A DNA stretch of 64,000 nt from Bacteriovorax sp. MedPE-SWde (GTDB taxonomy: Bacteria > Bdellovibrionota > Bacteriovoracia > Bacteriovoracales > Bacteriovoracaceae): assembly GCA_001874305.1 (NCBI GenBank), contig MPCU01000003.1, forward strand, positions 62,001 to 126,000. The letters are read 5' to 3'. The notes below the pieces were generated by a model. That model saw only the letters and a list, made by a program, of their open reading frames with translations. It made no database searches and was not told the origin of the DNA. The translations under genes and the position numbers were made by a program. Shown piece by piece: positions 41,365 to 49,628 of this stretch (within the stretch, counting starts at the first letter, position 1; every line of letters begins with the position of its first letter).

Positions 41365-42660
41365 ATGAGTTTTACAGACTACAAAGTAGCTGACATGTCC
41401 CTAGCAGACTGGGGAAGAAAAGAAATTAATATCGCAGAATCTGAGATGCCAGGACTAATGTCTCTTAGAAAAGAATTTGGTGCTGAAAAGCCACTAAAAG
41501 GTGCAAAAATCGCTGGTTGTCTTCATATGACAATTCAAACAGCAGTTCTTATTGAAACTCTAGTTGAACTAGGTGCAGAAGTAAGATGGTCATCATGTAA
41601 TATTTATTCAACTCAAGATCAAGCAGCAGCGGCAATCGCAGCAGCTGGAATTCCTGTTTTTGCTTGGAAAGGTCTTTCTGAAGAAGATTTTGACTGGTGT
41701 ATCGAGCAAACACTTAAGTGGCCAGATGGTTCAGGTCTTAACATGATCCTTGATGATGGTGGAGATTTAACTAATATGGTTCACGATAAGTTCCCTGAAC
41801 TAATCGAAGCAATCAAAGGTCTTTCTGAAGAAACGACTACTGGTGTTCATAGACTTTATGAAAGAGTTGAAAATGGAACTCTTAAAATGCCAGCAATCAA
41901 TATCAATGACTCTGTTACAAAGTCTAAGTTTGATAACCTTTACGGATGTAGAGAATCACTTGTAGACGGTATCAAGAGAGCAACTGACGTTATGATCGCA
42001 GGTAAGACTGCTGTTGTAGTTGGTTACGGTGATGTTGGTAAAGGTTCAGCTCAGTCTTTCAAAGGATTAGGAGCAAGAGTTATCGTTACAGAAATCGATC
42101 CAATTTGTGCTCTTCAAGCAGCAATGGAAGGTTTTGAAGTAATGAAAATGGACGACGCTGCAAAGCTTGGTGATATTTTCACTACAACTACTGGTTGTGT
42201 TGGAGTTATCAACGCTAGTCATCTTGATAATATGAGAGATGGTGCAATCGTATGTAACATTGGTCACTTTGATTCAGAAATTGAAATCAAGCACCTTCAC
42301 GATAACTACACTGAAGACAATGTTAAGCCACAGGTTGATATGTACACAAACAAAGAAGGAAAGAGAATTATCCTTCTTGCTCAAGGTCGTTTAGTAAACC
42401 TTGGATGTGCTACAGGTCACCCTTCATTTGTTATGTCTAACTCATTCACAAACCAGGTAATGGCACAGCTTGAGCTATGGCACAACTCTTCGAAGTATGA
42501 CAACAAAGTATATATGCTTCCTAAGCACCTTGATGAGAAGGTAGCTCGTCTTCACCTTGAAAGAATCAACGTTAGACTTGATACACTTTCTGAAGAGCAA
42601 GCTAAGTATCTTAACATCCCAGCTGAAGGTCCATATAAGCCAGAGCATTACAGATACTAA
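41365..42660 (+). CDS. ahcY: Adenosylhomocysteinase
   Basis: A 431-residue enzyme that hydrolyses S-adenosylhomocysteine to adenosine and homocysteine, relieving product inhibition of methyltransferases such as the several encoded in this window. Motifs: [30 protein letters not shown], the NAD-binding [22 protein letters not shown] and the C-terminal [12 protein letters not shown] (the terminal KxxHYRY tail contacts the neighbouring subunit's NAD). AAGTGAGGA precedes ATG 41365. Codon use is strongly biased, suggesting high expression. Confidence 0.97.
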   Translation: MSFTDYKVADMSLADWGRKEINIAESEMPGLMSLRKEFGAEKPLKGAKIAGCLHMTIQTAVLIETLVELGAEVRWSSCNIYSTQDQAAAAIAAAGIPVFAWKGLSEEDFDWCIEQTLKWPDGSGLNMILDDGGDLTNMVHDKFPELIEAIKGLSEETTTGVHRLYERVENGTLKMPAININDSVTKSKFDNLYGCRESLVDGIKRATDVMIAGKTAVVVGYGDVGKGSAQSFKGLGARVIVTEIDPICALQAAMEGFEVMKMDDAAKLGDIFTTTTGCVGVINASHLDNMRDGAIVCNIGHFDSEIEIKHLHDNYTEDNVKPQVDMYTNKEGKRIILLAQGRLVNLGCATGHPSFVMSNSFTNQVMAQLELWHNSSKYDNKVYMLPKHLDEKVARLHLERINVRLDTLSEEQAKYLNIPAEGPYKPEHYRY

Positions 42661-42666
42661 ACATAT

Positions 42667-42764
42667 CCGCAGCATCTCTCCCTAAGGGAGAGATTTGATG
42701 CGGTGTTAGCTCCCTTCGAATGGAGCAGTTACTTGTAGAGGTGTAAGTGCTTGTCACTTACACC
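42667..42764 (+). other. Three consecutive hairpins in the ahcY-rpiB intergenic region
   Basis: Stem I: CCGCA/TGCGG (42667-42671/42699-42703) enclosing the 9-bp ATCTCTCCC-TAA-GGGAGAGAT (42674-42694). Stem II: GCTCC-8-GGAGC (42709-42713/42722-42726). Stem III: GGTGTAAGTG-CTTGT-CACTTACACC (42740-42764), a perfect 10-bp stem. No U tract follows any of them, so they are not classical terminators. The SD-like AGGAG (42772-42776) lies 18 bases before the rpiB start. The structure could control rpiB translation or be a processed small RNA. Confidence 0.7.
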
Positions 42765-42794
42765 GAATTACAGGAGCAAAACACTAAATTATCA

Positions 42795-43250
42795 ATGAGT
42801 ACTATGAAAATATTTATCGCAACAGATCACGGTGCCCTAGAAAGCAAAGAAAGCCTCGCATTGTTTATTAAAGAAGAACTTGGTCATGAGTTAGTTGACC
42901 TTGGGACTCATAGTTTAGACAGTTGTAATTACCCTGAATACGCTACAAGTTTAGCGACTAACGTAGTAAAGGAAAATGCTCTAGGTGTTCTTCTTTGTGG
43001 ATCAGGTATTGGTGTATCAATCGTTGCGAATAAGTATCAAGGAATCACAGCGGCACTTTGTAGAACTACTGAGGATGCTAAACTTAGCCGAGCACATAAT
43101 AATTCTAATGTTATTTGCTTTGGTGGTCGATTCACAAGTACTGAAGAAATGAAAGAGATGATTAAAGTTTGGTTGGCCACAGAATTTGAAGGTGGTCGAC
43201 ACGAAGTAAGAACTAAGATGTTTGAAAACCTAGGAACCAAAATATCATGA
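42795..43250 (+). CDS. rpiB: Ribose-5-phosphate isomerase B
   Basis: A 151-residue RpiB/LacAB-family isomerase converting ribose 5-phosphate and ribulose 5-phosphate. Hallmarks: KIFIATDHG, the catalytic-base Cys68 in LLCGSGIGVSIVANK, and AHNNSNVICFGGR. Candidate starts are ATG 42795 and ATG 42804 (MKIF, closer to the usual family N-terminus). The AGGAG is 18 bases from the first, which is unusual, so a structured leader may bring it into register. The stop overlaps the next ATG (ATGA). Confidence 0.9.
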   Translation: MSTMKIFIATDHGALESKESLALFIKEELGHELVDLGTHSLDSCNYPEYATSLATNVVKENALGVLLCGSGIGVSIVANKYQGITAALCRTTEDAKLSRAHNNSNVICFGGRFTSTEEMKEMIKVWLATEFEGGRHEVRTKMFENLGTKIS

Positions 43251-43924
43251 ATATGAAGTGGACTGAGAAACTTGGCTATGCATTCATTTTTTCTATCGTT
43301 ATTGCTGGTGTGATAATGTCACATACCCATCAAAAGTTTTATGAGGGTGTTTATACAAGAGAAGATGGTTTTGTTGAGTGGCTAACTGTATTTGGTCTAT
43401 TGGCCGGTGCTGCAACTTGCTTTTATAGAGCTAAGGTTCTTGCAAAGTTTAGAAGTCCTATTTTTATTCTTGGATTAGTTGGTATGGGCTTTATCTTTAT
43501 TTTCGGAGCGGGTGAGGAGATTAGCTGGGGACAGAGAATCTTTGACTGGCAGGTTCCATCTTTCTTCGCAAAAAACAATTCTCAAGGTGAAACGAACCTT
43601 CACAATCTTGTTGTAGGCGGAACAAAAATTAACAAACTCTTCTTTGGTTTAATTCTTGGTATCTGCGTTGCCATATATTTCTTAATAGTACCTGTACTAT
43701 ATAGAAAGTTTGAAAAGCTAAAGAACTTAATCGATCGTTTCGCAATTCCTATTCCAAAGAATAGTCATATTGCTGCTTACTTACTATTATTTGGTTTATC
43801 TCAAATTATTAACGGACATAAGCCGGGTGAGATCTTAGAGTTTGGTGGTTGTTGGATTTTCTATCTCATGATACTTGAGCCACTAAATAGACCTCTCTTT
43901 TCGAGAAAATCATTTAATCGATAG
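43247..43924 (+). CDS. Multi-pass inner-membrane protein, function unknown
   Basis: A 225-residue protein with about five to six hydrophobic helices (e.g. GYAFIFSIVIAGVIM; FGLLAGAATCFY; FILGLVGMGFIFIFGAG; LFFGLILGICVAIYFLI). A distinctive loop motif GAGEEISWGQRIF with NLHNL downstream is conserved in a family of uncharacterised membrane proteins. It overlaps rpiB by ATGA and is thus translationally coupled. No enzymatic signature is seen. The stop codon abuts the convergent glycosyltransferase stop. Confidence 0.72.
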   Translation: MNMKWTEKLGYAFIFSIVIAGVIMSHTHQKFYEGVYTREDGFVEWLTVFGLLAGAATCFYRAKVLAKFRSPIFILGLVGMGFIFIFGAGEEISWGQRIFDWQVPSFFAKNNSQGETNLHNLVVGGTKINKLFFGLILGICVAIYFLIVPVLYRKFEKLKNLIDRFAIPIPKNSHIAAYLLLFGLSQIINGHKPGEILEFGGCWIFYLMILEPLNRPLFSRKSFNR

Positions 43925-44653
43925 TTAAATTAGCTTTCCAATCATCTTTAGAAAACGAAGTTTTAGAACTGCGAAGAAGGCTTCCCAGACTATTCCTCCG
44001 GCCATCTTAGATTCACCATCTCTTCTTTCATAGAAGATAATAGGGACTTCTTTAATTGGAAGACCTAGAGTCCAAACTTTATAATTAAGCTCTAACTGAA
44101 AAATATAACCATTAGCGATGATTTCATCTAACTTTAAAGAGGACAGTGCTTTTCTAGAGAAGCATTTAAATCCACCTGTTGTATCTTGGACAGGAATACC
44201 TGTAACAAATCGAGTATATATCGAGGCCATATAAGAAAGTAGGAGTCTATGAAATGGCCAGTTAATGATTCTAATTCCATCTAGATAACGTGAACCAATA
44301 ACAAGGTCATGAGTTTGTGCTGCTTCTAAAAGGTTCGGGATTTGAGTTGGGTCGTGTGAAAAGTCACAGTCCATTTCAAAGACGTGTTCAAAATCTTTTT
44401 CAAGCGCCCATTTAAAGCCTGTTATATATGCTGTTCCAAGTCCAAGCTTTCCAGATCTTTGAATCATGTGAAGGTTAGAGTGTTTTTCTTGGTACTTTTT
44501 AACAACGTCAGCTGTACCGTCAGGTGATCCATCCTCAATAACTAAAACAGAAACATCTGGATATAGACCGAAAACAGAATTGATCATATTTTCAATATTC
44601 TCTATTTCATTAAAAGTTGGAATTATAATTAGTGTTTTATTATATGGTAGCAC
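43925..44653 (-). CDS. GT2 glycosyltransferase of the DPM1 (polyprenyl-phosphate mannosyltransferase) type
   Basis: A 242-residue soluble GT-A enzyme. Motifs: IIIPTFNEIENI, VLVIEDGSPDGTADV, the DxD-like EMDCDFSHDP and GSRYLDG, and the QDTTGGFKCFSR segment. These match the DPM1 group, which uses GDP-mannose or a related sugar nucleotide to load polyprenyl phosphate. There is no C-terminal membrane domain. The start is GTG 44653 with AGGAG seven bases upstream. The stop is back to back with the membrane protein on the other strand. It lies 23 bp from the DCC gene upstream. Confidence 0.9.
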   Translation of the reverse strand: MLPYNKTLIIIPTFNEIENIENMINSVFGLYPDVSVLVIEDGSPDGTADVVKKYQEKHSNLHMIQRSGKLGLGTAYITGFKWALEKDFEHVFEMDCDFSHDPTQIPNLLEAAQTHDLVIGSRYLDGIRIINWPFHRLLLSYMASIYTRFVTGIPVQDTTGGFKCFSRKALSSLKLDEIIANGYIFQLELNYKVWTLGLPIKEVPIIFYERRDGESKMAGGIVWEAFFAVLKLRFLKMIGKLI

Positions 44654-44676
44654 CTGTAGCTCCTAAAATTGCTTCA

Positions 44677-45057
44677 TTATTTTGTACATGTCCCACACTT
44701 CTTTATCAAGGTCTTGCGGTACTTATTTGTCATGTTGTGAAAGTAGTTTACGGCTTTCTTTCCCATGTTACTTTCGATTAGCCATGAGAATTTATTTACG
44801 ATTGGAAAAAGCTTTATAAGATGTTCTAAGGCATCTTCTCCTGCGAGAATGTGGCCTTCAGATGAAATATAGTGGACTTTAGATTCACACTCTTCTTTAT
44901 TTAAAAGAGGGAAGTCAATGTAGACTTGTTCATTATAGATACTTACTGGAGTGATTTTTTCAGTACCCTCAATCAATTTAAGAGAATCTTTAAACCGTAC
45001 GCAAAGAGGACATTCTGAGTCAAAAAGTATTATTGGTGCACTTAGTTTCTCTTCCAT
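44677..45057 (-). CDS. DCC-family thiol-disulfide oxidoreductase-like protein (DUF393)
   Basis: A 126-residue thioredoxin-like protein with the family signature IILFDSECPLCVRF, where the Asp and two Cys (DxxC-P-x-C form) define DUF393. A second cysteine pair, CGTC, lies at the extreme C-terminus. The role is unknown but the fold suggests redox or metal handling. AAGGAG precedes ATG 45057. It is co-directional with the glycosyltransferase and the large exported protein. Confidence 0.8.
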   Translation of the reverse strand: MEEKLSAPIILFDSECPLCVRFKDSLKLIEGTEKITPVSIYNEQVYIDFPLLNKEECESKVHYISSEGHILAGEDALEHLIKLFPIVNKFSWLIESNMGKKAVNYFHNMTNKYRKTLIKKCGTCTK

Positions 45058-45084
45058 GAAAAACTCCTTATTTGTATTTAGTTA

Positions 45085-46920
45085 TTATTCAACATCTAGT
45101 CTTTTTCTTGCTGTAACTTGATAGCGCCTTGAGATTATTCTAAAAATATCCTCAGACTTGTCCTTTGTAATTTGAGCTGAGCGGCTGGCCTTTTCAGCAA
45201 ACTTCAAGACATTGCTATTATTCTTAGATCCTTTCTTACCTTTCTTTCCAAACTTCTTTAAGAAGTTTGAATACTGGTCACGACTCTTACCAGAGGACTT
45301 ACTTTTGCTAATACCTTTACCTCCGGAGAACCTTAGAGTATTAGATTTACCTCTTCTCTTATATCTCTTTCCACGATAAGAGCTATACCTTCTATTTGAA
45401 GATCCTTTAAACTTTGATAGATTTTTTTCGGCATTAGCATTAAGCTTCATGCTCGCAAGACCTTTTGCTGCCTTTAATGGTAGGCCCATTTCAACAAACT
45501 TATTAGCAGCTTCTGTCTGATCTTTGGAAAGTTTTCCAAGAGGAATATTAACCTTGTCTGCATTATCTCTTAGCAATCCCTTTGCTACTGCGAAGAGTTT
45601 ATTAGATCCGGAGTTCACTGAGAACTGCCCTGAACCAGGCTTCTTCACACCTTTAGTCATTTCAAAGAATGGATTTAAATTATTCGTTGCAGTCGCAGGA
45701 ATATGCATGGATTCCATATTTGTTCTAATCGTCTTATCAAGACATGTATTGTCTGCGACACACTGACATTGCGGATCCTGTTGAAGATTTTCATTAACAC
45801 ATGAAAGTTGATAGTCCTGTGAATTGCCAGTTCTTGCTCTGATTTGAGGCATACAGAACTTTACATCATTCATTGTTTCCGGCTGTGAGCAGTAACAATC
45901 TCTATCTGAAACAGGGTTACAATCTCCCGCGCCTTTTAGTTTTGCTGCTACAGAGTCGACAATTCCTTTTGCTTTTTCATGTTCGCCTTTTTCCCAGTCA
46001 TAGTAACGCCACATTAGCATTGAGGCACCAAGCTTTAGATAGTTCTGCCAAGATGTCACACTTGCTGGTCCAATCATCATAGCTGTATAGCATGCTGTTG
46101 TTGCTCCCCATCCTACAACTTGAGTATTTACATTTCTTGCTCTCGCTCCATGTGCTCTTGATTGCTTTTGAAGAGCAACGACCTGAGCAGTTTCCGTACG
46201 TGACGGAGTCTCGGCAATGAAGTCCTGGTCTGACTTTCCTTGAAACATTGCAATCGTTTCGGTACCCATCGCTACGAAGCGACAGTAGTCTTCCATTTCT
46301 TCGTCTTCTTTTTTCTCAGCATCTTTATTAGCTTTTTCATGCTTATCATTTAAAGCATCTTTTTCTTTTTGAGTAACACCGTCTTTGTTTGCTAGCTTTT
46401 CTTTTTCCTTGGCCTGGCTCTCTAAGCGGTTAGATTTTTCCTCTGTCATCTTATTCGCTTCTTTCTTTGCAGCTTCATTAGTTTCTTTACAAGAATCTAA
46501 GTCTTTTCCTGTATCAGTTCCGCAACCGGCCTTAATTGCTTTACTTGTATTCCATTCACCATCAGCGTTAGAAACAAGCTTACTACCAAGATCGGTCATA
46601 CCGATAACCATAGTGTAGGCTTGAGCAACACCTTTCATCATAGTGGGAGACATACCCATAAACTTTTCATTTTGAGTTGCGTCTCTACCTTTAGCTAATG
46701 CGTTACACTCAGCAGCACTCTTTCCATTGGCACTACACTCTGCCTGTAACTTCTCTTCATAGTCACGTTGGAGGTGACCTGTGTGTTCGAAGTTTTCCAT
46801 GATGATCTTTTCTTCATCAGAAATATTTCCATCATCAATATCTTGTTGAGTCGGAAGTGGCTGCTGGGCCATGAGGCCAACAGAAATGAATGAAATGAGT
46901 ATCGTTTTTAAAAGTTTCAT
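45085..46920 (-). CDS. Large exported protein with coiled coil, cysteine cluster and basic tail, function unknown
   Basis: A 611-residue exported protein. ATG 46920 (MKLLKT) is preferred to 46926, since AAGAG is then eight bases away. The signal peptide ends near LMAQ. Residues about 125-205 are extremely charged and helical (EKEKLANKDGVTQKEKDALND), probably a coiled coil. A cysteine-rich block (about residues 340-395, GDCNPVSDRDCYC, QCQCVADNTC) follows. The C-terminal 110 residues are Lys/Arg/Ser-rich (SSNRRYSSYRGKRYKRRGKS). It may bind an acidic polymer or nucleic acid in the envelope. I recognise no family. Confidence 0.65.
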   Translation of the reverse strand: MKLLKTILISFISVGLMAQQPLPTQQDIDDGNISDEEKIIMENFEHTGHLQRDYEEKLQAECSANGKSAAECNALAKGRDATQNEKFMGMSPTMMKGVAQAYTMVIGMTDLGSKLVSNADGEWNTSKAIKAGCGTDTGKDLDSCKETNEAAKKEANKMTEEKSNRLESQAKEKEKLANKDGVTQKEKDALNDKHEKANKDAEKKEDEEMEDYCRFVAMGTETIAMFQGKSDQDFIAETPSRTETAQVVALQKQSRAHGARARNVNTQVVGWGATTACYTAMMIGPASVTSWQNYLKLGASMLMWRYYDWEKGEHEKAKGIVDSVAAKLKGAGDCNPVSDRDCYCSQPETMNDVKFCMPQIRARTGNSQDYQLSCVNENLQQDPQCQCVADNTCLDKTIRTNMESMHIPATATNNLNPFFEMTKGVKKPGSGQFSVNSGSNKLFAVAKGLLRDNADKVNIPLGKLSKDQTEAANKFVEMGLPLKAAKGLASMKLNANAEKNLSKFKGSSNRRYSSYRGKRYKRRGKSNTLRFSGGKGISKSKSSGKSRDQYSNFLKKFGKKGKKGSKNNSNVLKFAEKASRSAQITKDKSEDIFRIISRRYQVTARKRLDVE

Positions 46921-47135
46921 CGTCATAGCTCTTGATTAAGTTTTATTTATTAAATTTTAGCACGTTGAATAGGGCGGTGCGTAGCACGAGAATAACTTGC
47001 CTTCAATATATACTGTAATTTCGAGCGGTTAGCATGATAAAGCCAATTCTATTTGGCCACACTTAGTGCAACAGAAAATTGACATATATCAGCTGAAAGT
47101 TGCAATAAAACAGGGTTCTTGTTAAAGTTGACTAT

Positions 47136-47681
47136 ATGACTACAGAAAAAAAAGCTAGAGAAGCTGAACTCTCACACTCAATGGTCCACTACCTTTTAAC
47201 AATTCATAAGTTAAAAGAAGATCGTGGCTATGCACGTGTTACAGATATTGCTCGTGACTTAGGATTAACTAAGGGAAGTGTTTCAACTGCTCTGAATAAC
47301 CTAAAGAAAAAAGGACTAGTAAAAGAAGAAGAGGATACAAAGTTCTTACTTCTTACTGACCTTGGTCATGATGAAGTTCACAGAATTCTATCTTCTAGAA
47401 CACTTCTCTTTTACTTCTTAAAAGACTTTGTTGGTGTAGATGAGGAAATAGCTGCTCATGATTCTTGTATGATGGAACACTTAATGAGTGCTCAAACAGG
47501 TAAGAAGTTTTTCGACTTCATGAAAAATCTTGCTTGCTCTTGCGAAGATCTCAGTAAACAAGGAAAATTACCTGAAGGTTTTAATTTCAAAACCACTCTT
47601 GACCTTTGCGAGTTTAAAAACGCAGAAGATTTTATGGAAGGTCAAAAAGGTGACAAATACCTTGATGAAGATCATCACTAA
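47136..47681 (+). CDS. DtxR/MntR-family metal-dependent repressor
   Basis: A 181-residue regulator. The winged helix (YARVTDIARDLGLTKGSVSTALNNLKKKGLVKEE) is followed by the dimerisation/metal domain with AAHDSCMMEHLMS, which carries the Cys/Glu/His ligands of the primary site. The C-terminal 50 residues, including CSCEDL, may hold ancillary ligands. The metal could be iron or manganese. The 3' end overlaps the exported-protein gene by 17 bp. A TTGACA (47079-47084) lies in the 209-bp upstream gap with a weak -10; otherwise that gap is featureless. Confidence 0.88.
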   Translation: MTTEKKAREAELSHSMVHYLLTIHKLKEDRGYARVTDIARDLGLTKGSVSTALNNLKKKGLVKEEEDTKFLLLTDLGHDEVHRILSSRTLLFYFLKDFVGVDEEIAAHDSCMMEHLMSAQTGKKFFDFMKNLACSCEDLSKQGKLPEGFNFKTTLDLCEFKNAEDFMEGQKGDKYLDEDHH

Positions 47682-48351
47682 AAGTTTACTATTATTGTTA
47701 TTGCTGCCAAGCCTATCTTTGGCAGCAACATATTGTTTAAAAAAATCCCAATCATTATTCAAAGCTAAAAAAGAAATTAAATCAATTCTTCTTCCAGATG
47801 AAGCTGTTCTTATAGATTCAAGAACACATTGTTTAGAAGTTGCTGTCAGAGACTATCGAAAAAGTTTGGTAAATAAGTATATTAGAATGAGTTTTACAGT
47901 AACTTCGCAAAGTCAAAGTAGTCCATCTCGTAGAAGGATATGTAAGATTAAAGTGAAGAAAGTTATTAGTAATACTTTGAATTCTAGATCCCTTAACTTA
48001 GGGAATAGAGTTGATATTAGAGATAATATTGATGACTTACAAGAGACCTCTAACTCGGAAATGATTGTAATGGAGGGGAGACAGGGGTCAATCTCAACGG
48101 ATAACTCTGCTTTATTTATTACTTGTCATAAATCAGGAGAAGGACATGAATTAACTTTCTCTGCGACTAGCGGTTCATCCTCAGGTCTATCTACAACTGT
48201 CTATGTATCTCCTGGGAAATGGGTAAATGCTGGCCAAATTTCAACTAACCTTAATAATAAAACAAATAGTAAATCGCTAAGTACTGGTTTGAAAAACTCA
48301 AAGTCTAGTGGACAAAAGAAAACAACTTACTTCATTACGGTAATAGACTAG
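47665..48351 (+). CDS. Exported protein of unknown function coupled to the DtxR gene
   Basis: A 228-residue protein. The frame is open inside dtxR back to 47530, but ATG 47665 begins a signal peptide (MKIITKSLLLLLLLPSLSLA) and overlaps the dtxR stop by only 17 bp. The mature region is beta-rich and Ser/Asn-rich with three to four cysteines (TYCLKK, THCLEV, RRICKIK, FITCHK). The last 50 residues are a low-complexity Ser/Thr/Asn/Lys stretch. It is unknown. It might be metal-regulated by the DtxR-family protein, which is inference from position. Confidence 0.65.
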   Translation: MKIITKSLLLLLLLPSLSLAATYCLKKSQSLFKAKKEIKSILLPDEAVLIDSRTHCLEVAVRDYRKSLVNKYIRMSFTVTSQSQSSPSRRRICKIKVKKVISNTLNSRSLNLGNRVDIRDNIDDLQETSNSEMIVMEGRQGSISTDNSALFITCHKSGEGHELTFSATSGSSSGLSTTVYVSPGKWVNAGQISTNLNNKTNSKSLSTGLKNSKSSGQKKTTYFITVID

Positions 48352-48354
48352 AAG

Positions 48355-49614
48355 ATGTTAATAGATGCTATAAGAAATATTCACAAAGAGTTTATAGAAC
48401 TTGATAAGGCAGATAGAAAACCTATTCTAATTGTAGCGTTTAATTTATTTGCAATTCTATTTTCGTATCCAATGATAAGGTCTGCGTCTACTGCTATGTT
48501 TGTTGATAGCTTTGGAGCGAAGAATACTCCTTGGGTATGGATACTGTCAGTGATTGGTCTTGCTATTTCTGTATCTCTATTTAATATATGGCAAAAGAAG
48601 AGAAGTATTTATTTCTTATATTCGAGCATTTCCTTATTTAGTACTTTCATCTTTATAGCATGTAATACACTCTCGATTTTTAAAGTTAACCTTGTGGCCT
48701 TCCCTTATTATGTTTGGAAGGAAGTCTATATTGTCCTTCTTGTTCACCTTTCAATAGGCTATTTAAACTCTAAAGTTGATTATAAAGTTGCAAAACTTAC
48801 ATATGGACCTCTTGGTGCACTAGGAAGTCTAGGTGGAATACTAGGAGGACTATTAACAGCTAAGTTAATTCCTTATGTTAACTCAAACTTCACTTCAGTT
48901 GATGGACTTTTTATTGTTGGTATTCTTGGGACTATTATTATTTTTCTTACGACATTCTTGTTTTCAACAACAAGAGGTGAGTATCTTCAAAAGGTTGAGG
49001 ACAAATTTGAGAGCCCTTTAGCATCGCTAAAAGATGTAAAGAAATATGTATTTCTAATGGCCGCGATTGTTGCGATTTCACAGTTTGTAATTAACTTGGC
49101 CAATTATAAATTTAACTTGAGCTTGGAGCAATTTGTTATAGGTGCACAAGATAAGGGAGCATTCCTTGGTAAGGTTTACTCAGGAATTAACTTAATTAGT
49201 TTTTCATTTCAGATTCTCTTTATTCCAATACTACTAAAGCTTGTACGAGTTCGTATTCTTCATATGGTGATTCCAACCATTTTTGGGTTATTTTTTATTA
49301 CTTCGATGCTTACTCAGGGAGCTTTTCTGCCTATTGCTCTACTGTTTATTGTCTATAAAGGGCTCGATTACTCTTTATTTTCAACGGCTAAGGAGATGCT
49401 CTATTTCCCACTATCTAAAGTTCAAAAGTTTGGTGCTAAATATATTGTTGATATGATCGTCTACAGGGCGTCTAAGATGCTTATTTCGGTGATTTTACTC
49501 ATTGAAAAATCGGCCTTTTTTGTTGACGCACTTCTAGGAATTTGCTTAATTATTTGGGTCGCTTTAGCGTCCTTACTTTATGCAGAGCATACAAAAAGTA
49601 CTATTGATACATAA
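48355..49614 (+). CDS. ATP/ADP-translocase-like (NTP/NDP exchange, AAA/Tlc family) membrane carrier
   Basis: A 419-residue membrane protein with about ten to twelve helices. Its C-terminal half follows the plastid/Rickettsia Tlc nucleotide carrier family: KGLDYSLFSTAKEMLYFPLSKVQKFGAKYIVDMIVYRASK (cf. xxxYSxFxPxKEMxYIPLxxExKxKGKAxIDxxxxRxGK) with the KEMLYFPL core. Members exchange ATP for ADP or import other nucleotides. Typical Tlc proteins are about 490-520 residues, so it is short. For an intraperiplasmic or epibiotic predator such a carrier could take nucleotides from prey, but substrate and direction are untested. It starts four bases after the preceding stop. Confidence 0.62.
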   Translation: MLIDAIRNIHKEFIELDKADRKPILIVAFNLFAILFSYPMIRSASTAMFVDSFGAKNTPWVWILSVIGLAISVSLFNIWQKKRSIYFLYSSISLFSTFIFIACNTLSIFKVNLVAFPYYVWKEVYIVLLVHLSIGYLNSKVDYKVAKLTYGPLGALGSLGGILGGLLTAKLIPYVNSNFTSVDGLFIVGILGTIIIFLTTFLFSTTRGEYLQKVEDKFESPLASLKDVKKYVFLMAAIVAISQFVINLANYKFNLSLEQFVIGAQDKGAFLGKVYSGINLISFSFQILFIPILLKLVRVRILHMVIPTIFGLFFITSMLTQGAFLPIALLFIVYKGLDYSLFSTAKEMLYFPLSKVQKFGAKYIVDMIVYRASKMLISVILLIEKSAFFVDALLGICLIIWVALASLLYAEHTKSTIDT

Positions 49615-49628
49615 TCTCAGGAGATTTC

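Noticed and set aside
47530-47664. Extended N-terminus for the exported protein after dtxR
   Set aside because: That segment overlaps dtxR in another frame; the signal peptide begins at ATG 47665.
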